NCBI GenBank assembly: GCA_020641055.1
Contig: CP067345.1
Span: 450,001 to 514,000, forward strand
Source of the DNA: Clostridioides sp. ES-S-0010-02
GTDB taxonomy: Bacteria; Bacillota; Clostridia; Peptostreptococcales; Peptostreptococcaceae
Reading direction: 5' to 3'
DNA length: 64,000 nt
The notes below the pieces were generated by a model that saw only the letters and a program-made list of their open reading frames with translations, did not search any database and had not been told where the DNA came from. Within the stretch, counting starts at the first letter, position 1; each line of letters begins with the position of its first letter. The position numbers and the translations under genes are program-made. Below are positions 37,903 to 47,745 of the stretch, piece after piece.

Positions 37903-38616
37903 ATGGAAACATACTTTGATAAGAAAATATTACTTGTTGATGATGAAAAAGATATAATAAATTTAATTGAGGAAGTATTGATAAAGGATGGCTTTAAAAA
38001 TATTGTTAAAGCTTATAATGGCTTAGATACGATTTCTTTGTGTAAGATAGAATGTCCAGATGTTGTTATTCTCGACATAATGTTACCTGATGTAGATGGC
38101 ATAGAAGTGTGCAAAAAAATTAGAGAGTTTTCATATTGTTCAATTCTCTTTCTTTCATCAAAAGATGATGATATTGACAAGATACTTGGTCTTAGTAGTG
38201 GAGGAGATGATTATATAACAAAGCCATTTAGTCCAAGAGAAGTTGTTTTTAGAGTCAAATCTCAGTTGCGTAGACAACAATATCAAAGTGTTGTATCATC
38301 AGAAAATTCAATAATTAGGTTAGGTAATATTACAGTTGATACAGAAGGATGCCGTGTGTATAAAGATGAAAATGAAATTGAGTTAACAGGTAGAGAATAT
38401 CAGCTTTTAAGTTATATGGCTCAAAATTTAAATAAAATTATAGGAAAAGAAAGTCTTTATGAACAGGTATGGGGTGTATATAGTAGTATATGCGACAATA
38501 CAATTATGGTACATATAAGACATCTAAGAGAAAAGATTGAAGATAATCCTTCAAATCCTAAAATACTTATAACAGTCAAAGGGCTTGGATATAAGCTTGT
38601 GAATAGAGTTGATTAG
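37903..38616 (+). CDS. OmpR-family response regulator (orphan)
   Basis: A 237-residue response regulator. The receiver domain has LLVDDEKD, the phospho-acceptor D in VVILDIMLPDVDG, and K in YITKPFSPREVV. The C-terminal winged helix is complete (LTGREYQLLSYMAQNLNKIIGKESLYEQVWG... IMVHIRHLREKIE... VKGLGYKL). TAGGAGTGA lies before the ATG. No histidine kinase gene is adjacent: the next gene is a convergent ABC-F gene. The partner must be elsewhere. Confidence 0.92.
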   Translation: METYFDKKILLVDDEKDIINLIEEVLIKDGFKNIVKAYNGLDTISLCKIECPDVVILDIMLPDVDGIEVCKKIREFSYCSILFLSSKDDDIDKILGLSSGGDDYITKPFSPREVVFRVKSQLRRQQYQSVVSSENSIIRLGNITVDTEGCRVYKDENEIELTGREYQLLSYMAQNLNKIIGKESLYEQVWGVYSSICDNTIMVHIRHLREKIEDNPSNPKILITVKGLGYKLVNRVD

Positions 38617-38639
38617 GCTAAATTTTAGTGATTGTTTTT

Positions 38640-38662
38640 TAGGCACTCATTTATGAGTGCCT
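38640..38662. terminator. Bidirectional terminator
   Basis: AGGCACTCAT / ATGAGTGCCT perfect stem with a 2-4 base loop between convergent genes. Confidence 0.75.
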
Positions 38663-38691
38663 ATTAATATGCTTATACTTTAGTAAAATAT

Positions 38692-40221
38692 TTACGATTT
38701 CAAATTAAATACCTTGTCAATCCAACCTTTATAAAACTTTTCTTCGTGAGAAACTAAAATAATACTTCCCCTAAATTGTTTCAAAGCATTTTGTAAAGCA
38801 TCTTTTGTTTCTGCATCAAAGTGGTTAGTTGGTTCATCTAAAATCAAGAAATTACAAGGTGACAACATCACACAACATAATTTAACCTTAGACTGTTCAC
38901 CACCACTTAGTGTGGAAACACTTCTTGAAACATGTTCTTCTTTTACACCACACTTGGCTAAAGAGCGTCTGATTTCCTTTGTGCTTAATTTTGGATATAT
39001 ATCTGCCATTATTTGAAGTGGTGTTTTAATAGGATTTTCCCATTTTAAATCCTGCTCATAATAACCAATTTTTATCTGGTCTGAAAAGAGGAAGCTTCCA
39101 GAAATACAAGGGATATCTTTAACCAATGTTTTTAACAAAGTGGATTTACCAATTCCATTAAATCCAGTTATAACTACTTTTTGACCTGCATTAACAGAAA
39201 AATTTAATTTTGGTAGTAATGGATAATAGTATCCAACTTCAAGATTAGTTACTGTGAGTGCGTTTTGCACAGATATTTCAATTTCTGCAAATTGGATACA
39301 TGGTTTTCCTGTAAAGTTAGGAGGAGCTATTTTTTCTATTCTATCCAATTGTTTTTGTCTTCCTCTTGCAATTTTTGAATTTACACCAGCCTTATTTTTA
39401 CGTATAAATGTTTCTTCTTTTTCTATTTTCTTTTGTTGCGCTTGATATTTTCTAATATAATCCTCTCTTAAGTGTGATTTTTGTTTAAGAAATTCTGAGT
39501 ATTTTCCATGATACTTTTTAATCATTCCAAATTCTATATCGAGAATACCTGTGGAAATTTTTTCTAGAAAGTCGAAATCATGGGAGACTACAATAAATGC
39601 ACCTCTAAATGTATTTAGATAATTGGCAAGCCATTCAACATGCTCTTTGTCTAAAAAATTTGTTGGTTCATCTAATAATAAAACTTCATAATTAGAAAGT
39701 AGTAATTTTGCCATAATTACTTTTGCTCTTTGACCTCCACTAAGTTCCCCAATAATACGATTCATTCCTATTGAATCTAGTCCAAGACCATTTGCTACCT
39801 TATTTATTTCATTGTCTATAGAGTAGAAATCACTTGCTATTAATTGCTCTTGATAAGTTGATGCCTTAATAAGTTGTTGCTCATTTCCAGATATAGAACT
39901 TTCTTGATATAGCAAATTCATTTCTTTCTCTATTTTATAGAGGTCTTCAAATGCAGTGTGTAAATACAATGATATTGTTGTATCTCTATTAATATCTGCA
40001 TATTGGTCCAAATGACCTATTTTGATATTAGGTTGCCACTTAATCTCTCCTGTATCTGGGATAACTTCTCCTAATAAAATTTTAATTAAGGTGCTTTTAC
40101 CTACACCATTTTGGCCAACCACACCTATATGTTCGCCTTTAAATAAATCAAAGTCAGCTTTTTCGTACAGTGATTTATCCATAAAACATTGTGATAAATT
40201 ATTTACTTTTAATAAACTCAT
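38692..40221 (-). CDS. ABC-F family ATPase, probable ribosome-protection/resistance protein
   Basis: A 509-residue protein with two ABC domains and no membrane segments. Walker A motifs are GQNGVGKST and GFNGIGKST; signatures are ELSGGQRAKV and TLSGGEQSKV; Walker B motifs are LLLDEPTNFLD and LILDEPTNHFD. A charged interdomain linker (REDYIRKYQAQQKKIEKEE... RGRQKQLDRIEKI) is typical of ABC-F factors. Members with this size and a regulated leader displace antibiotics from the ribosome. The leader upstream (40262-40539) strongly suggests drug-induced attenuation. The spectrum cannot be read from sequence. Confidence 0.87.
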   Translation of the reverse strand: MSLLKVNNLSQCFMDKSLYEKADFDLFKGEHIGVVGQNGVGKSTLIKILLGEVIPDTGEIKWQPNIKIGHLDQYADINRDTTISLYLHTAFEDLYKIEKEMNLLYQESSISGNEQQLIKASTYQEQLIASDFYSIDNEINKVANGLGLDSIGMNRIIGELSGGQRAKVIMAKLLLSNYEVLLLDEPTNFLDKEHVEWLANYLNTFRGAFIVVSHDFDFLEKISTGILDIEFGMIKKYHGKYSEFLKQKSHLREDYIRKYQAQQKKIEKEETFIRKNKAGVNSKIARGRQKQLDRIEKIAPPNFTGKPCIQFAEIEISVQNALTVTNLEVGYYYPLLPKLNFSVNAGQKVVITGFNGIGKSTLLKTLVKDIPCISGSFLFSDQIKIGYYEQDLKWENPIKTPLQIMADIYPKLSTKEIRRSLAKCGVKEEHVSRSVSTLSGGEQSKVKLCCVMLSPCNFLILDEPTNHFDAETKDALQNALKQFRGSIILVSHEEKFYKGWIDKVFNLKS

Positions 40222-40261
40222 AATTCAAACTCCTTTTTTACTATAAAAATTTTATGAAAAT

Positions 40262-40435
40262 AAAAAAGCAGAGGAATAGCATTATAAAATGCCGACCTCT
40301 GCTTTTGGAAAAACAAAAGGCCATAGATAAGCATTGCTATCTATGGCCATAAAATCTATATATCTATCGGCAAATAGGTAAATTTAAATAAGCATAGCTA
40401 AAAAACTACACTAAACCTATATTTGCCGATGAAGA
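40262..40435 (-). promoter_or_regulatory. Attenuator of the ABC-F gene (two tandem terminators)
   Basis: In the ABC-F transcript, CGGCAAATA... and ...TATTTGCCG (about 40366-40430) pair first. A strong terminator follows, GGCCATAGATA / TATCTATGGCC with a T run (40309-40348). A second is GCAGAGG / CCTCTGC with an inner GCAT stem and T run (40262-40306). They lie between a leader peptide and the gene, so default transcription should stop here. Confidence 0.8.
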
Positions 40436-40443
40436 TAGAAGCT

Positions 40444-40539
40444 TTAAGCTTCCAGATTAACCTCTACACAACGCTTCATCATATACATTTGTGTAGAGTT
40501 AAGTTTTCTAACAAGTTTAACTAATTTTATATAAATCAT
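40444..40539 (-). CDS. Leader peptide of the ABC-F gene
   Basis: A 31-codon frame on the minus strand beginning MIYIKLVKLVRKLN and ending EVNLEA, with AGGATGTG about seven bases upstream. Just downstream are mutually exclusive stems and terminators. Ribosome stalling here under antibiotic would favour readthrough, as known for several resistance ABC-F genes. Confidence 0.6.
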   Translation of the reverse strand: MIYIKLVKLVRKLNSTQMYMMKRCVEVNLEA

Positions 40540-40780
40540 AATTATTCACATCCTAATCTCAATATTAATTCTAATTCATTTATATTTAAATTGCACTATT
40601 GTACTTTTGATTTTTTTCATTTAATTTAATACATATATCACTAATTATAGCTTAAATCATGTTATCATAATACTTAATTATAGTCAATATAAAAGATATT
40701 TTTACACGAGAACTTTTATAATACAATAAGTTTAAGTTATATTATAAAAATAAAGGATATAAATTAATTACAATAAAATA

Positions 40781-40818
40781 GAAGCTACTTACAAGATTTT
40801 AAAAAAGTAAATAGCTTC
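40781..40818 (-). terminator. Terminator of mgtA
   Basis: GAAGCTACTTAC / GTAAATAGCTTC (one wobble) with T/A-rich flanks on both sides lies downstream of mgtA. The sequence between this and 40540 is AT-rich and holds the ABC-F promoter region; nothing else is visible. Confidence 0.7.
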
Positions 40819-40875
40819 TTTTATTTGAATATATTTTAAAATATTTATATATTATATATTATATAAATATTTAAA

Positions 40876-43566
40876 TTATAGCAATTCTCCATATTTTTTT
40901 ATAAAGATTTTTTTTATCATAGTTACCAATACCATATAAGATAAGATAGTAAAAATTAACCCTATAAAATAGATATTTGGCAGTGGAATCATACCAATAG
41001 CATTTCCAAATGATGTATAAGGTATAATAGTTCCAATTGTAATTCCTATTGTTGTTAAGAGCGTTAGTCTCCATGAAGCTCTACTTTTAACAAATGGAAT
41101 GTGTGGAGTTCTTATCATATGAATAACCAATGTTTGAGACCATAAAGATTCTACAAACCATCCTGTATGAAATAGAGATATAAAACCAAGTTGACTTGTA
41201 GTATCTAAGCTATGAAAACTTCCGCCAAATACTCTTGGACATATGAAAAAATACATTAATATATATGTTGTAATATCAAATATTGAACTAGTTGGACCAA
41301 TCCAAGTCATAAATTTACTTATAGATGATGAGTCCCATTTTCTTGGGATTTTTAGATAATCATCATCTACATTATCCCATGGAATAGTTATACATGAGAT
41401 ATCATAGATTAAGTTTAGCACTAAAATTTGAATTGGTAACATTGGTAAAAATGGTAGAAATGCACTTGCTATTAATACAGAAAACATATTGCCAAAATTA
41501 GAACTTGCTGTCACTTTTATATACTTTATAATATTTGCATATGTTTTTCTTCCTTCAATAACACCTTCTTCTAATACAATAAGGTCTTTTTCAAGCAGTA
41601 TAATATTTGCACATTCCTTAGCAATATCAACAGCTGTATCAACAGATATTCCAACATCAGATTCTTTCATAGCAGCAGCATCATTTATACCATCACCCAT
41701 AAAACCAACCGTATGACCATTTCTACGAAGAGATGCGACTATACGAGATTTTTGCTCTGGAGAAAGTTTTGCAAATATACTTGTACATTTCACCATTTCA
41801 TCAAGTTTAGTATCACTCATGTCTTCTATATCTGAACCAAGTAGGATATTTTTAACTTTAATGCCTACTTGTTTACAAATACATTTTGTTACTGCATCAT
41901 TATCACCAGTTAGGACTTTTACATCAACTCCATTTTCAAGTAATGCTTTTATAGCATTAGCTGTACTTTTTTTTGGAGGGTCTAAAAATGCAAGATAACC
42001 TATTAAAACCATGTTACTTTCGTCAGAAACTGAAAAAGAATCTATAGGTGAAGGGTTGTTTTTTTGGGCAATGCCTAAAACTCTCATCCCATCATCATTA
42101 TACTTAGAAACAGTTGTAAGAATTTCCTTACGTATTTCATTAGTGATTAACTGAATATCACCTTTATATTCAACATGAGTACAAATTGATAGCATTTCTT
42201 CAATAGCACCTTTTGTAATAAGCTGAGTTTTTCCTAGTTTATTTTTAACAACTACACTCATTCTTCTTCTATTGAAATCGAATGGGATTTCATCAATTTT
42301 TGTGTAGTTTTTCCAAAGTTCTTGCATACCATTTTCATTTGCATGGTTGATAATAGCTATATCCATAAGGTTCTTAAGACCTGTTTGATGGTAACTATTT
42401 AAAAATGCATGACGAAGAACTCGTCTATCTTCCTTGCCATGAATATCAAGAGAATATTCTAAGATTACTTTATCTTGAGTCAAAGTTCCTGTTTTGTCAG
42501 TGCAAAGTATATCCATAGCACCAAAGTTTTGGATAGAACTTAAGTTTTTAACAATAACCTTTTTCTTTGACATAGCAACTGCTCCTTTTGCAAGGTTTGC
42601 AGATACTAACATTGGTAACATTTCTGGTGTAAGTCCAACTGCTACTGAAAGTGCAAACAAAAATGCTTCTGTCCAATCACCTTTTGTAAAGCCATTTACA
42701 AAGAGAACAATTGGAACCATGACAAACATAAATCTTATAAGTAACCATGAAACTGAATTAACACCCTTTTCAAAACTTGTTATAGTTTTTTTATTTGTTA
42801 TTTGTTGAGCAATAGAACCAAATATAGTACAATCACCTACTGCAATGACAATAGCTATAGCTGAGCCACTGATTACATTACTACCCATAAATGCAAGGTT
42901 GTCTAAATCAAGAACATTATTTGAAGTACTTTTTTTAGTATTATAAAACTTTTCTATTGGTTCACTTTCTCCTGTAATAGAAGACTGACTAACAAATAAA
43001 TCTTTAGACTGTAATATACGTACATCAGCTGGAACCATATCACCAGCAGCAAGATGGATAATATCTCCAACTACAACTTCTCTTAGTGGTATTTCCACTA
43101 ATTCTTTAGAATTACGCATAACTGATATAGTAGTATTTACCATTTCACTTAGAGCTTGAGCTGCTTTTCCAGAGCGAGATTCTTGAATAAATTGCAATAG
43201 ACCACTTATAGTTACCATTGTTAAGACTATAATAACTGTAGTTGCATTTTTATCATCAGGTTTTGCTAAAATAACATCTGTAATAAAGGAAATTATAGCT
43301 AAAGTAAGAAGTACAATAGTAAAGGGATTTATAAAAGATTTTATAAGTTTTTTTATAAAAGAATCACCTTTTTTTTGAGTGATTTCATTTTTGCCGTACT
43401 TATCTTGCATTTTATTAACCATTTTTTCACAATAGCCATTATAAGAATTTTCATATTCGTTTAATAAAATACAGGCGCTCATTGTAGCTGAATCAATTAA
43501 ACGTTCCTTTGAAGTTGAACTAGATGAAGTTCTTGTAATAAATTTTTTATTTAATTTTTTTATCAT
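40876..43566 (-). CDS. mgtA: Magnesium-transporting P-type ATPase
   Basis: An 896-residue P3B-type ATPase importing Mg2+. It shows the TGES actuator motif ([13 protein letters not shown]), the phosphorylation site [23 protein letters not shown], and [19 protein letters not shown], with about ten membrane helices. ATG 43566 is placed after AGGAGGATTTAGAC; the longer frame to 43644 runs into the leader. The upstream 500 bases hold an M-box riboswitch with its terminator, then a uORF overlapping a second terminator-like hairpin, so expression should be low in Mg2+-replete cells. Confidence 0.94.
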   Translation of the reverse strand: MIKKLNKKFITRTSSSSTSKERLIDSATMSACILLNEYENSYNGYCEKMVNKMQDKYGKNEITQKKGDSFIKKLIKSFINPFTIVLLTLAIISFITDVILAKPDDKNATTVIIVLTMVTISGLLQFIQESRSGKAAQALSEMVNTTISVMRNSKELVEIPLREVVVGDIIHLAAGDMVPADVRILQSKDLFVSQSSITGESEPIEKFYNTKKSTSNNVLDLDNLAFMGSNVISGSAIAIVIAVGDCTIFGSIAQQITNKKTITSFEKGVNSVSWLLIRFMFVMVPIVLFVNGFTKGDWTEAFLFALSVAVGLTPEMLPMLVSANLAKGAVAMSKKKVIVKNLSSIQNFGAMDILCTDKTGTLTQDKVILEYSLDIHGKEDRRVLRHAFLNSYHQTGLKNLMDIAIINHANENGMQELWKNYTKIDEIPFDFNRRRMSVVVKNKLGKTQLITKGAIEEMLSICTHVEYKGDIQLITNEIRKEILTTVSKYNDDGMRVLGIAQKNNPSPIDSFSVSDESNMVLIGYLAFLDPPKKSTANAIKALLENGVDVKVLTGDNDAVTKCICKQVGIKVKNILLGSDIEDMSDTKLDEMVKCTSIFAKLSPEQKSRIVASLRRNGHTVGFMGDGINDAAAMKESDVGISVDTAVDIAKECANIILLEKDLIVLEEGVIEGRKTYANIIKYIKVTASSNFGNMFSVLIASAFLPFLPMLPIQILVLNLIYDISCITIPWDNVDDDYLKIPRKWDSSSISKFMTWIGPTSSIFDITTYILMYFFICPRVFGGSFHSLDTTSQLGFISLFHTGWFVESLWSQTLVIHMIRTPHIPFVKSRASWRLTLLTTIGITIGTIIPYTSFGNAIGMIPLPNIYFIGLIFTILSYMVLVTMIKKIFIKKYGELL

Positions 43567-43603
43567 GTCTAAATCCTCCTTAATAATTATCTGTTTTGTA
43601 CAG

Positions 43604-43764
43604 AAAAAAGGAAGTAAAGACATAAGCCTGTGACGAAAACACATCGCTTATTTTATATTTATTAAAAACAGGTAGAAGAAATAAGACGTACAAAATAGTA
43701 CATGTATTCTTCAAATAAGTGACTACTTCGCCCGACAGGGCTTATGCTACTACTACTTCCTACG
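43604..43764 (-). promoter_or_regulatory. Second terminator-like hairpin in the mgtA leader, overlapping a uORF
   Basis: In transcript sense AGGAAGTA and CATAAGCCCTGT (43735-43761) pair with ACAGGCTTATG and TACTTCCT (43609-43631), and the 3' arm is followed by six T. Inner parts (CACTTATTT with AAATAAGCG) extend the stem. The 5' arm lies inside the first third of the uORF 43769-43662, so a translating ribosome would melt it. Confidence 0.65.
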
Positions 43765-43769
43765 TCCAT
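43662..43769 (-). CDS. mgtA leader peptide (uORF)
   Basis: A 35-codon frame starting MDVGSSSSIS and ending ISSTCF, with a very strong AGGAGGTGGAGA ribosome binding site seven bases before its ATG. It sits between the M-box terminator and mgtA. Its coding sequence contains the 5' arm of a terminator-like hairpin. Leader ORFs control mgtA in Salmonella, but this peptide is unrelated in sequence to MgtL. Confidence 0.6.
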   Translation of the reverse strand: MDVGSSSSISPVGRSSHLFEEYMYYFVRLISSTCF

Positions 43770-43824
43770 TTTCTCCACCTCCTAAATTCAAAATATATAA
43801 ACCTATAATAGACAAATAGGTATT

Positions 43825-43866
43825 AAAAAATCCCTTGTCAAAGCAAGAACAATGACAAGGGATTTA
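43825..43866 (-). terminator. M-box riboswitch expression-platform terminator
   Basis: AATCCCTTGTCA / TGACAAGGGATT stem followed by T residues in transcript sense, directly downstream of the M-box aptamer. Confidence 0.88.
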
Positions 43867-43919
43867 AATCCATATAAAAATAACCAAGGTATAAAAACCT
43901 AAGTATATTTATAAAACAG

Positions 43920-44095
43920 TACAAACTGTTTCATTCATCGTTCAAGCTTTAACTTCATAGGGCGATGAAATTGCGTTAGATTATGCCTTGGAATCGACAT
44001 AAACTGTTGACCTTCTCATAGTGTCTCCACTATTTTGCGGCAGCAACCCGTATCCCTATGGTAGCCTCACCTACCGAAATATTTAATTTCTCTAA
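43920..44095 (-). promoter_or_regulatory. M-box (ykoK) magnesium riboswitch
   Basis: Read on the minus strand the region has the M-box core: GGTAGGTGAGGCTACC, GGGTTGCTGCCGC, GTGGAGACAC, AGGTCAACAG, CAAGGCATAAT, and a 3' arm with GCTTGAACGATGAATG. These match the conserved blocks of the Mg2+-sensing aptamer in order. Mg2+ binding should favour the terminator at 43825-43866 and shut off mgtA. Confidence 0.93.
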
Positions 44096-44341
44096 AATTG
44101 TAAGCTATAAAAAAATATTTGTCAATAGCTTGAAAAAAACTAAGTACAGTTAATATTTTCTATTACTTGCTATAAATTACATATTTTTCCCTAGCAGAAT
44201 ATATTCATAAAATATTGCGACTTATAAAATCAAAGGTGTAGTATTGTTGAACTTTTAATGGTATGCTAAGATATTTATATAATTATAATAAATAAAAATA
44301 TATAATTACTATATAAAGTTATACTTTTAGAGTAATCACTA

Positions 44342-44393
44342 AAAATATATGTTTATTTATTCTTAGATAAACATATATTTTTTTAAGTATTAA
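44342..44393. terminator. Hairpin upstream of the GGDEF-EAL gene
   Basis: AAATATATGTTTAT pairs with ATAAACATATATTT and a T run follows on the plus strand. It lies between the divergent mgtA leader and the next gene; other parts of 44110-44495 are AT-rich with no gene seen. Confidence 0.5.
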
Positions 44394-44495
44394 GTATAAT
44401 GATAAGTTTATGTATGATATAAATCTAAGTAATGTATTATTAGAATGATTATAAATAATTTGAGGGAAGGTTTTATATGAGGGGGGATAAAGTTT

Positions 44496-47375
44496 GTGTC
44501 AATTAAGAGACTGATTTTCATCGTATTTTTAATTAATTGTATGATATTTATGTGTTTTCCAATACAATCACTTGCAAAGACAGAAAAACGTGTTATAAAA
44601 GTAGGTTTTTTTGATTTTGAAGGATATCATGATTATGATAAAAATGGAAATAGAAATGGGTATGGATATGAATATCTTCATGAGATTGCAAAGTATACTG
44701 GCTGGACATATGAGTATGTATCTGGTACATGGGAAGAGTGTCAAACTATGTTAGAAAATGGACAGATTGATTTACTTACTTCTGCACAATATACAAAAGA
44801 ACGTGCTGAGAAATTTGATTTTTCAGAGGTACCTATGGGAAGTAGTTATGCACGACTTACAGTAAAAAGTGGAAATTCAAAGTATACACCAAATGATTAT
44901 AAAAATTTTAATGGAATAAAGGTTGGACTACTTTATGGAAATAGTAGAAATGAACATTTAAAGAAATTTGCAAATGAAAAAGGATTTAATTACACATTTA
45001 AATATTTTAAAAATCAGGAAGAATTGGAAAATGCATTAAAAAGTGGAAAAGTAGATGCTATATTAACTAGTAGTTTGAGAAAAGTCAAAAATGAAAGCGT
45101 AATTGCGCAATTTGCTCCATCCCCATTTTATTGTATTGTAAAAAAAGGTAACACTGAACTGTTACAAGATGTAAATGAAGCTTTAGAAGATATTGAGATG
45201 GACAATCCAGCATATAAGTTTAATTTATATAGTAAGTACTATCAGTCTAGTAATAAAGATACATTTATTCTTTCCAGGGAAGAAAGCAATTACTTAAAAA
45301 AAAATAATCATATACGTGTAGTAAGTATGCCAAACTCATATCCATTATCATATTTAGATACAGGTAGACTTAAAGGTATTGTACCAGATATATTTGATTT
45401 AATTGTAAAAGAGCTTGGATTAAGTATAGATTATGTAAAAGCTAATTCATATAAAGAATCGATTGATATGGTAAAAGAGGGAAAGGCAGATGTTATATGT
45501 TTTTTTAATTCAGATTATGGGTGGTCAGAGCAGAATGGAATTAAGATTACATCTCCTTATATGACATTGAACTATAGCATTATAACTAAAAATTATAAAA
45601 ATACCAAAATTGATAATATAGCTGTTGCTGAGAGCGATACATTCAATGATGAGTATATCAAAGAACACTATAAGGGTAGCAATATTCAAAGATATAAATC
45701 TGAAGAAAAAGCTATAAATGCAGTAAAAAGTGGAGATGCAGATGCAGCATTTGTAAATACATATTCTGCTGAAGACTATATACAAAAAGATTATAATAAT
45801 TTAAAAGCAATTCTAGTTAATGATTATAAAACTAATATATCTTTAGGTGTTGGAAAAAATATAAATCCAACATTATATTCCATTTTGGATAAGAGAATAA
45901 ATGCACTTAATAAAGATGAGTATTCAGAAATTATTGCAAAGCATACAATTTTTCAAGACTATAAAATTAGTTTATCACAGTATATTCATCAGCATCCAGT
46001 TCAAACAGTTTTAATTTCTTTTTGTTTCTTTTTAGTTATAATAGCAGTACTTTCTTATGTTATTGCAATCAACAAAAGACATTCCAATCATATTTTTGAT
46101 TTGGCATTTAAAGATGTAGAGAATGGAGTTTGGAATTACAATGGATTTGAAGATCAAGCACCACGAATTCTAGAAAAGCATAGAGAAAAATTTTATACAG
46201 TAATTGCTTTTGATATATCTAAGTTTGCTATCATAAATGAAAATTATGGTAGAGATTCTGGAGATATGATTATAAAAGAAGTTGCATCAGTTTTGAATAG
46301 AGTTATTGGAGACAGGGCATTAATAGCTCATGTAAAAGCAGACCATTTCCTTTTACTCCTACCCTATGATTTAAAAGAAGATTTGGAATTAACTCTTATT
46401 GATATAAGTAAAAGTATTTCATACTTTGAAGTTAAGGGGATTGGCATTAAAGTAAAGGCAAATTTTGGAGTATATATTATCAAAGAGCAAGACATTGTTA
46501 TTACAAAGGCTATTGATTATGCTGAAATTGCTAGAAGAAAAGCAAAAAGAAGTAATTCATCTATTATATATTTTGATGAATCTCTTAGAGAAAGTCTTAA
46601 CAAAGAAAAAGAGATTGTTGATAGGATAGATTATGCATTAGAACATAATGAATTTCAGGTTTATTATCAACCTAAGTTTGATATGAGAACAAATAACATT
46701 ATTGGTGCAGAAGCACTTGTTAGGTGGAATCATAAAGAACTTGGATTTATGAATCCAGGAGAATTTATACCTATACTTGAAAAGAGTGGTGGAATTATAG
46801 ATGTTGATTTTTTTGTGTTAGAAGAAGTATGTAAGTTGACAAGATTTTGGATAAGTTCTGGAGTTAAACCCATTTCAATCTCTGTAAATCAATCAAGAGT
46901 ACATTTTCAGAAAAAAGATTATATAAATAGATTACAAAGTTTGCTTGCTAAATATGATATACCTAAAAGCATCATTGAACTTGAGATAACTGAAAGTCTA
47001 TTTGAAAATGATAGTATATCAAATGATATGATAAATGAGATTAAGGAACTTGGTTTTTTAATTTCTGTTGACGATTTTGGTTCTGGATATTCTTCATTAC
47101 ATCTTCTTAATCAAGTTTCTGTAGATATTCTTAAAATAGATAAATCTCTCTTAGATAATTCTGAAGGAAAAGGTAAGGTAGGTAAGATTATTAGTAAAGT
47201 AGTTGAGATGGCAAATGACTTGGGATTAGAGGTGATTTGTGAGGGTGTTGAGAGGATAGAACAAGCAGAATTTTTAATGAGTATTGATTGTTACTATGCA
47301 CAAGGTTATTTGTATGCAAAGCCTATGCCAAAAGATACATTTCTTAAAGAAGTAGATAAATTTAAAGGTATGTAA
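44496..47375 (+). CDS. Membrane c-di-GMP phosphodiesterase: two solute-binding domains, degenerate GGDEF, EAL
   Basis: A 959-residue protein. A signal/anchor (LIFIVFLINCMIFMCFPIQSLAK) leads to two tandem family-3 solute-binding domains (about residues 37-250 and 270-490), one membrane helix (TVLISFCFFLVIIAVLSYVIAI, about 505-527), a GGDEF-type domain and an EAL domain. In the GGDEF domain the signature is replaced by AHVKADHF, so cyclase activity is unlikely. The EAL domain is complete: AEALVRWNH, LEITES, VDDFGSGYSS, LKIDKS, CEGVE, QGYLYAKPMP. It should degrade c-di-GMP in response to an extracytoplasmic ligand, perhaps an amino acid. The start is GTG 44496 after GGGGGGATAA. Confidence 0.87.
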   Translation: MSIKRLIFIVFLINCMIFMCFPIQSLAKTEKRVIKVGFFDFEGYHDYDKNGNRNGYGYEYLHEIAKYTGWTYEYVSGTWEECQTMLENGQIDLLTSAQYTKERAEKFDFSEVPMGSSYARLTVKSGNSKYTPNDYKNFNGIKVGLLYGNSRNEHLKKFANEKGFNYTFKYFKNQEELENALKSGKVDAILTSSLRKVKNESVIAQFAPSPFYCIVKKGNTELLQDVNEALEDIEMDNPAYKFNLYSKYYQSSNKDTFILSREESNYLKKNNHIRVVSMPNSYPLSYLDTGRLKGIVPDIFDLIVKELGLSIDYVKANSYKESIDMVKEGKADVICFFNSDYGWSEQNGIKITSPYMTLNYSIITKNYKNTKIDNIAVAESDTFNDEYIKEHYKGSNIQRYKSEEKAINAVKSGDADAAFVNTYSAEDYIQKDYNNLKAILVNDYKTNISLGVGKNINPTLYSILDKRINALNKDEYSEIIAKHTIFQDYKISLSQYIHQHPVQTVLISFCFFLVIIAVLSYVIAINKRHSNHIFDLAFKDVENGVWNYNGFEDQAPRILEKHREKFYTVIAFDISKFAIINENYGRDSGDMIIKEVASVLNRVIGDRALIAHVKADHFLLLLPYDLKEDLELTLIDISKSISYFEVKGIGIKVKANFGVYIIKEQDIVITKAIDYAEIARRKAKRSNSSIIYFDESLRESLNKEKEIVDRIDYALEHNEFQVYYQPKFDMRTNNIIGAEALVRWNHKELGFMNPGEFIPILEKSGGIIDVDFFVLEEVCKLTRFWISSGVKPISISVNQSRVHFQKKDYINRLQSLLAKYDIPKSIIELEITESLFENDSISNDMINEIKELGFLISVDDFGSGYSSLHLLNQVSVDILKIDKSLLDNSEGKGKVGKIISKVVEMANDLGLEVICEGVERIEQAEFLMSIDCYYAQGYLYAKPMPKDTFLKEVDKFKGM

Positions 47376-47426
47376 AAGGATACATATAATATATGTATAT
47401 AGAGAAATACATATATTATTAATACT

Positions 47427-47477
47427 AAGTAATGATTGTAATTTTATAAATATATAAATTATAATCATTACTTTTTT
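47427..47477 (+). terminator. Terminator after the EAL gene
   Basis: AAGTAATGATTGTAATTTT pairs with AAATTATAATCATTACTTT and ends in seven T. The remainder up to 47745 is AT-rich with no gene seen. Confidence 0.8.
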
Positions 47478-47745
47478 TATAAAATAAAAAAGTTTGTTAC
47501 TATAAAATAATAATTCGAAGAGTATTAGCTTTACACTTAGAAAAATTTAGTTGATATACAATAAAAATACTAATTTTAATTTAGTTTAAATATTTTAAGT
47601 GTGTCATGTATGTTGTATTTAATTAGTTTAAAAATTTAATGATAAATACTATATTTCATTAAATTTTATTGAAATAATTTAAATTATTTACTTATTTTAA
47701 ATTATTAGATAAAATCATATTAAATAATTAAGGAGGTGAATAGAC

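Noticed and set aside
43567-43644. 26-residue N-terminal extension of MgtA
   Set aside because: It lies in the leader hairpin region; a good AGGAGG stands just before ATG 43566 and the extension has no family match.
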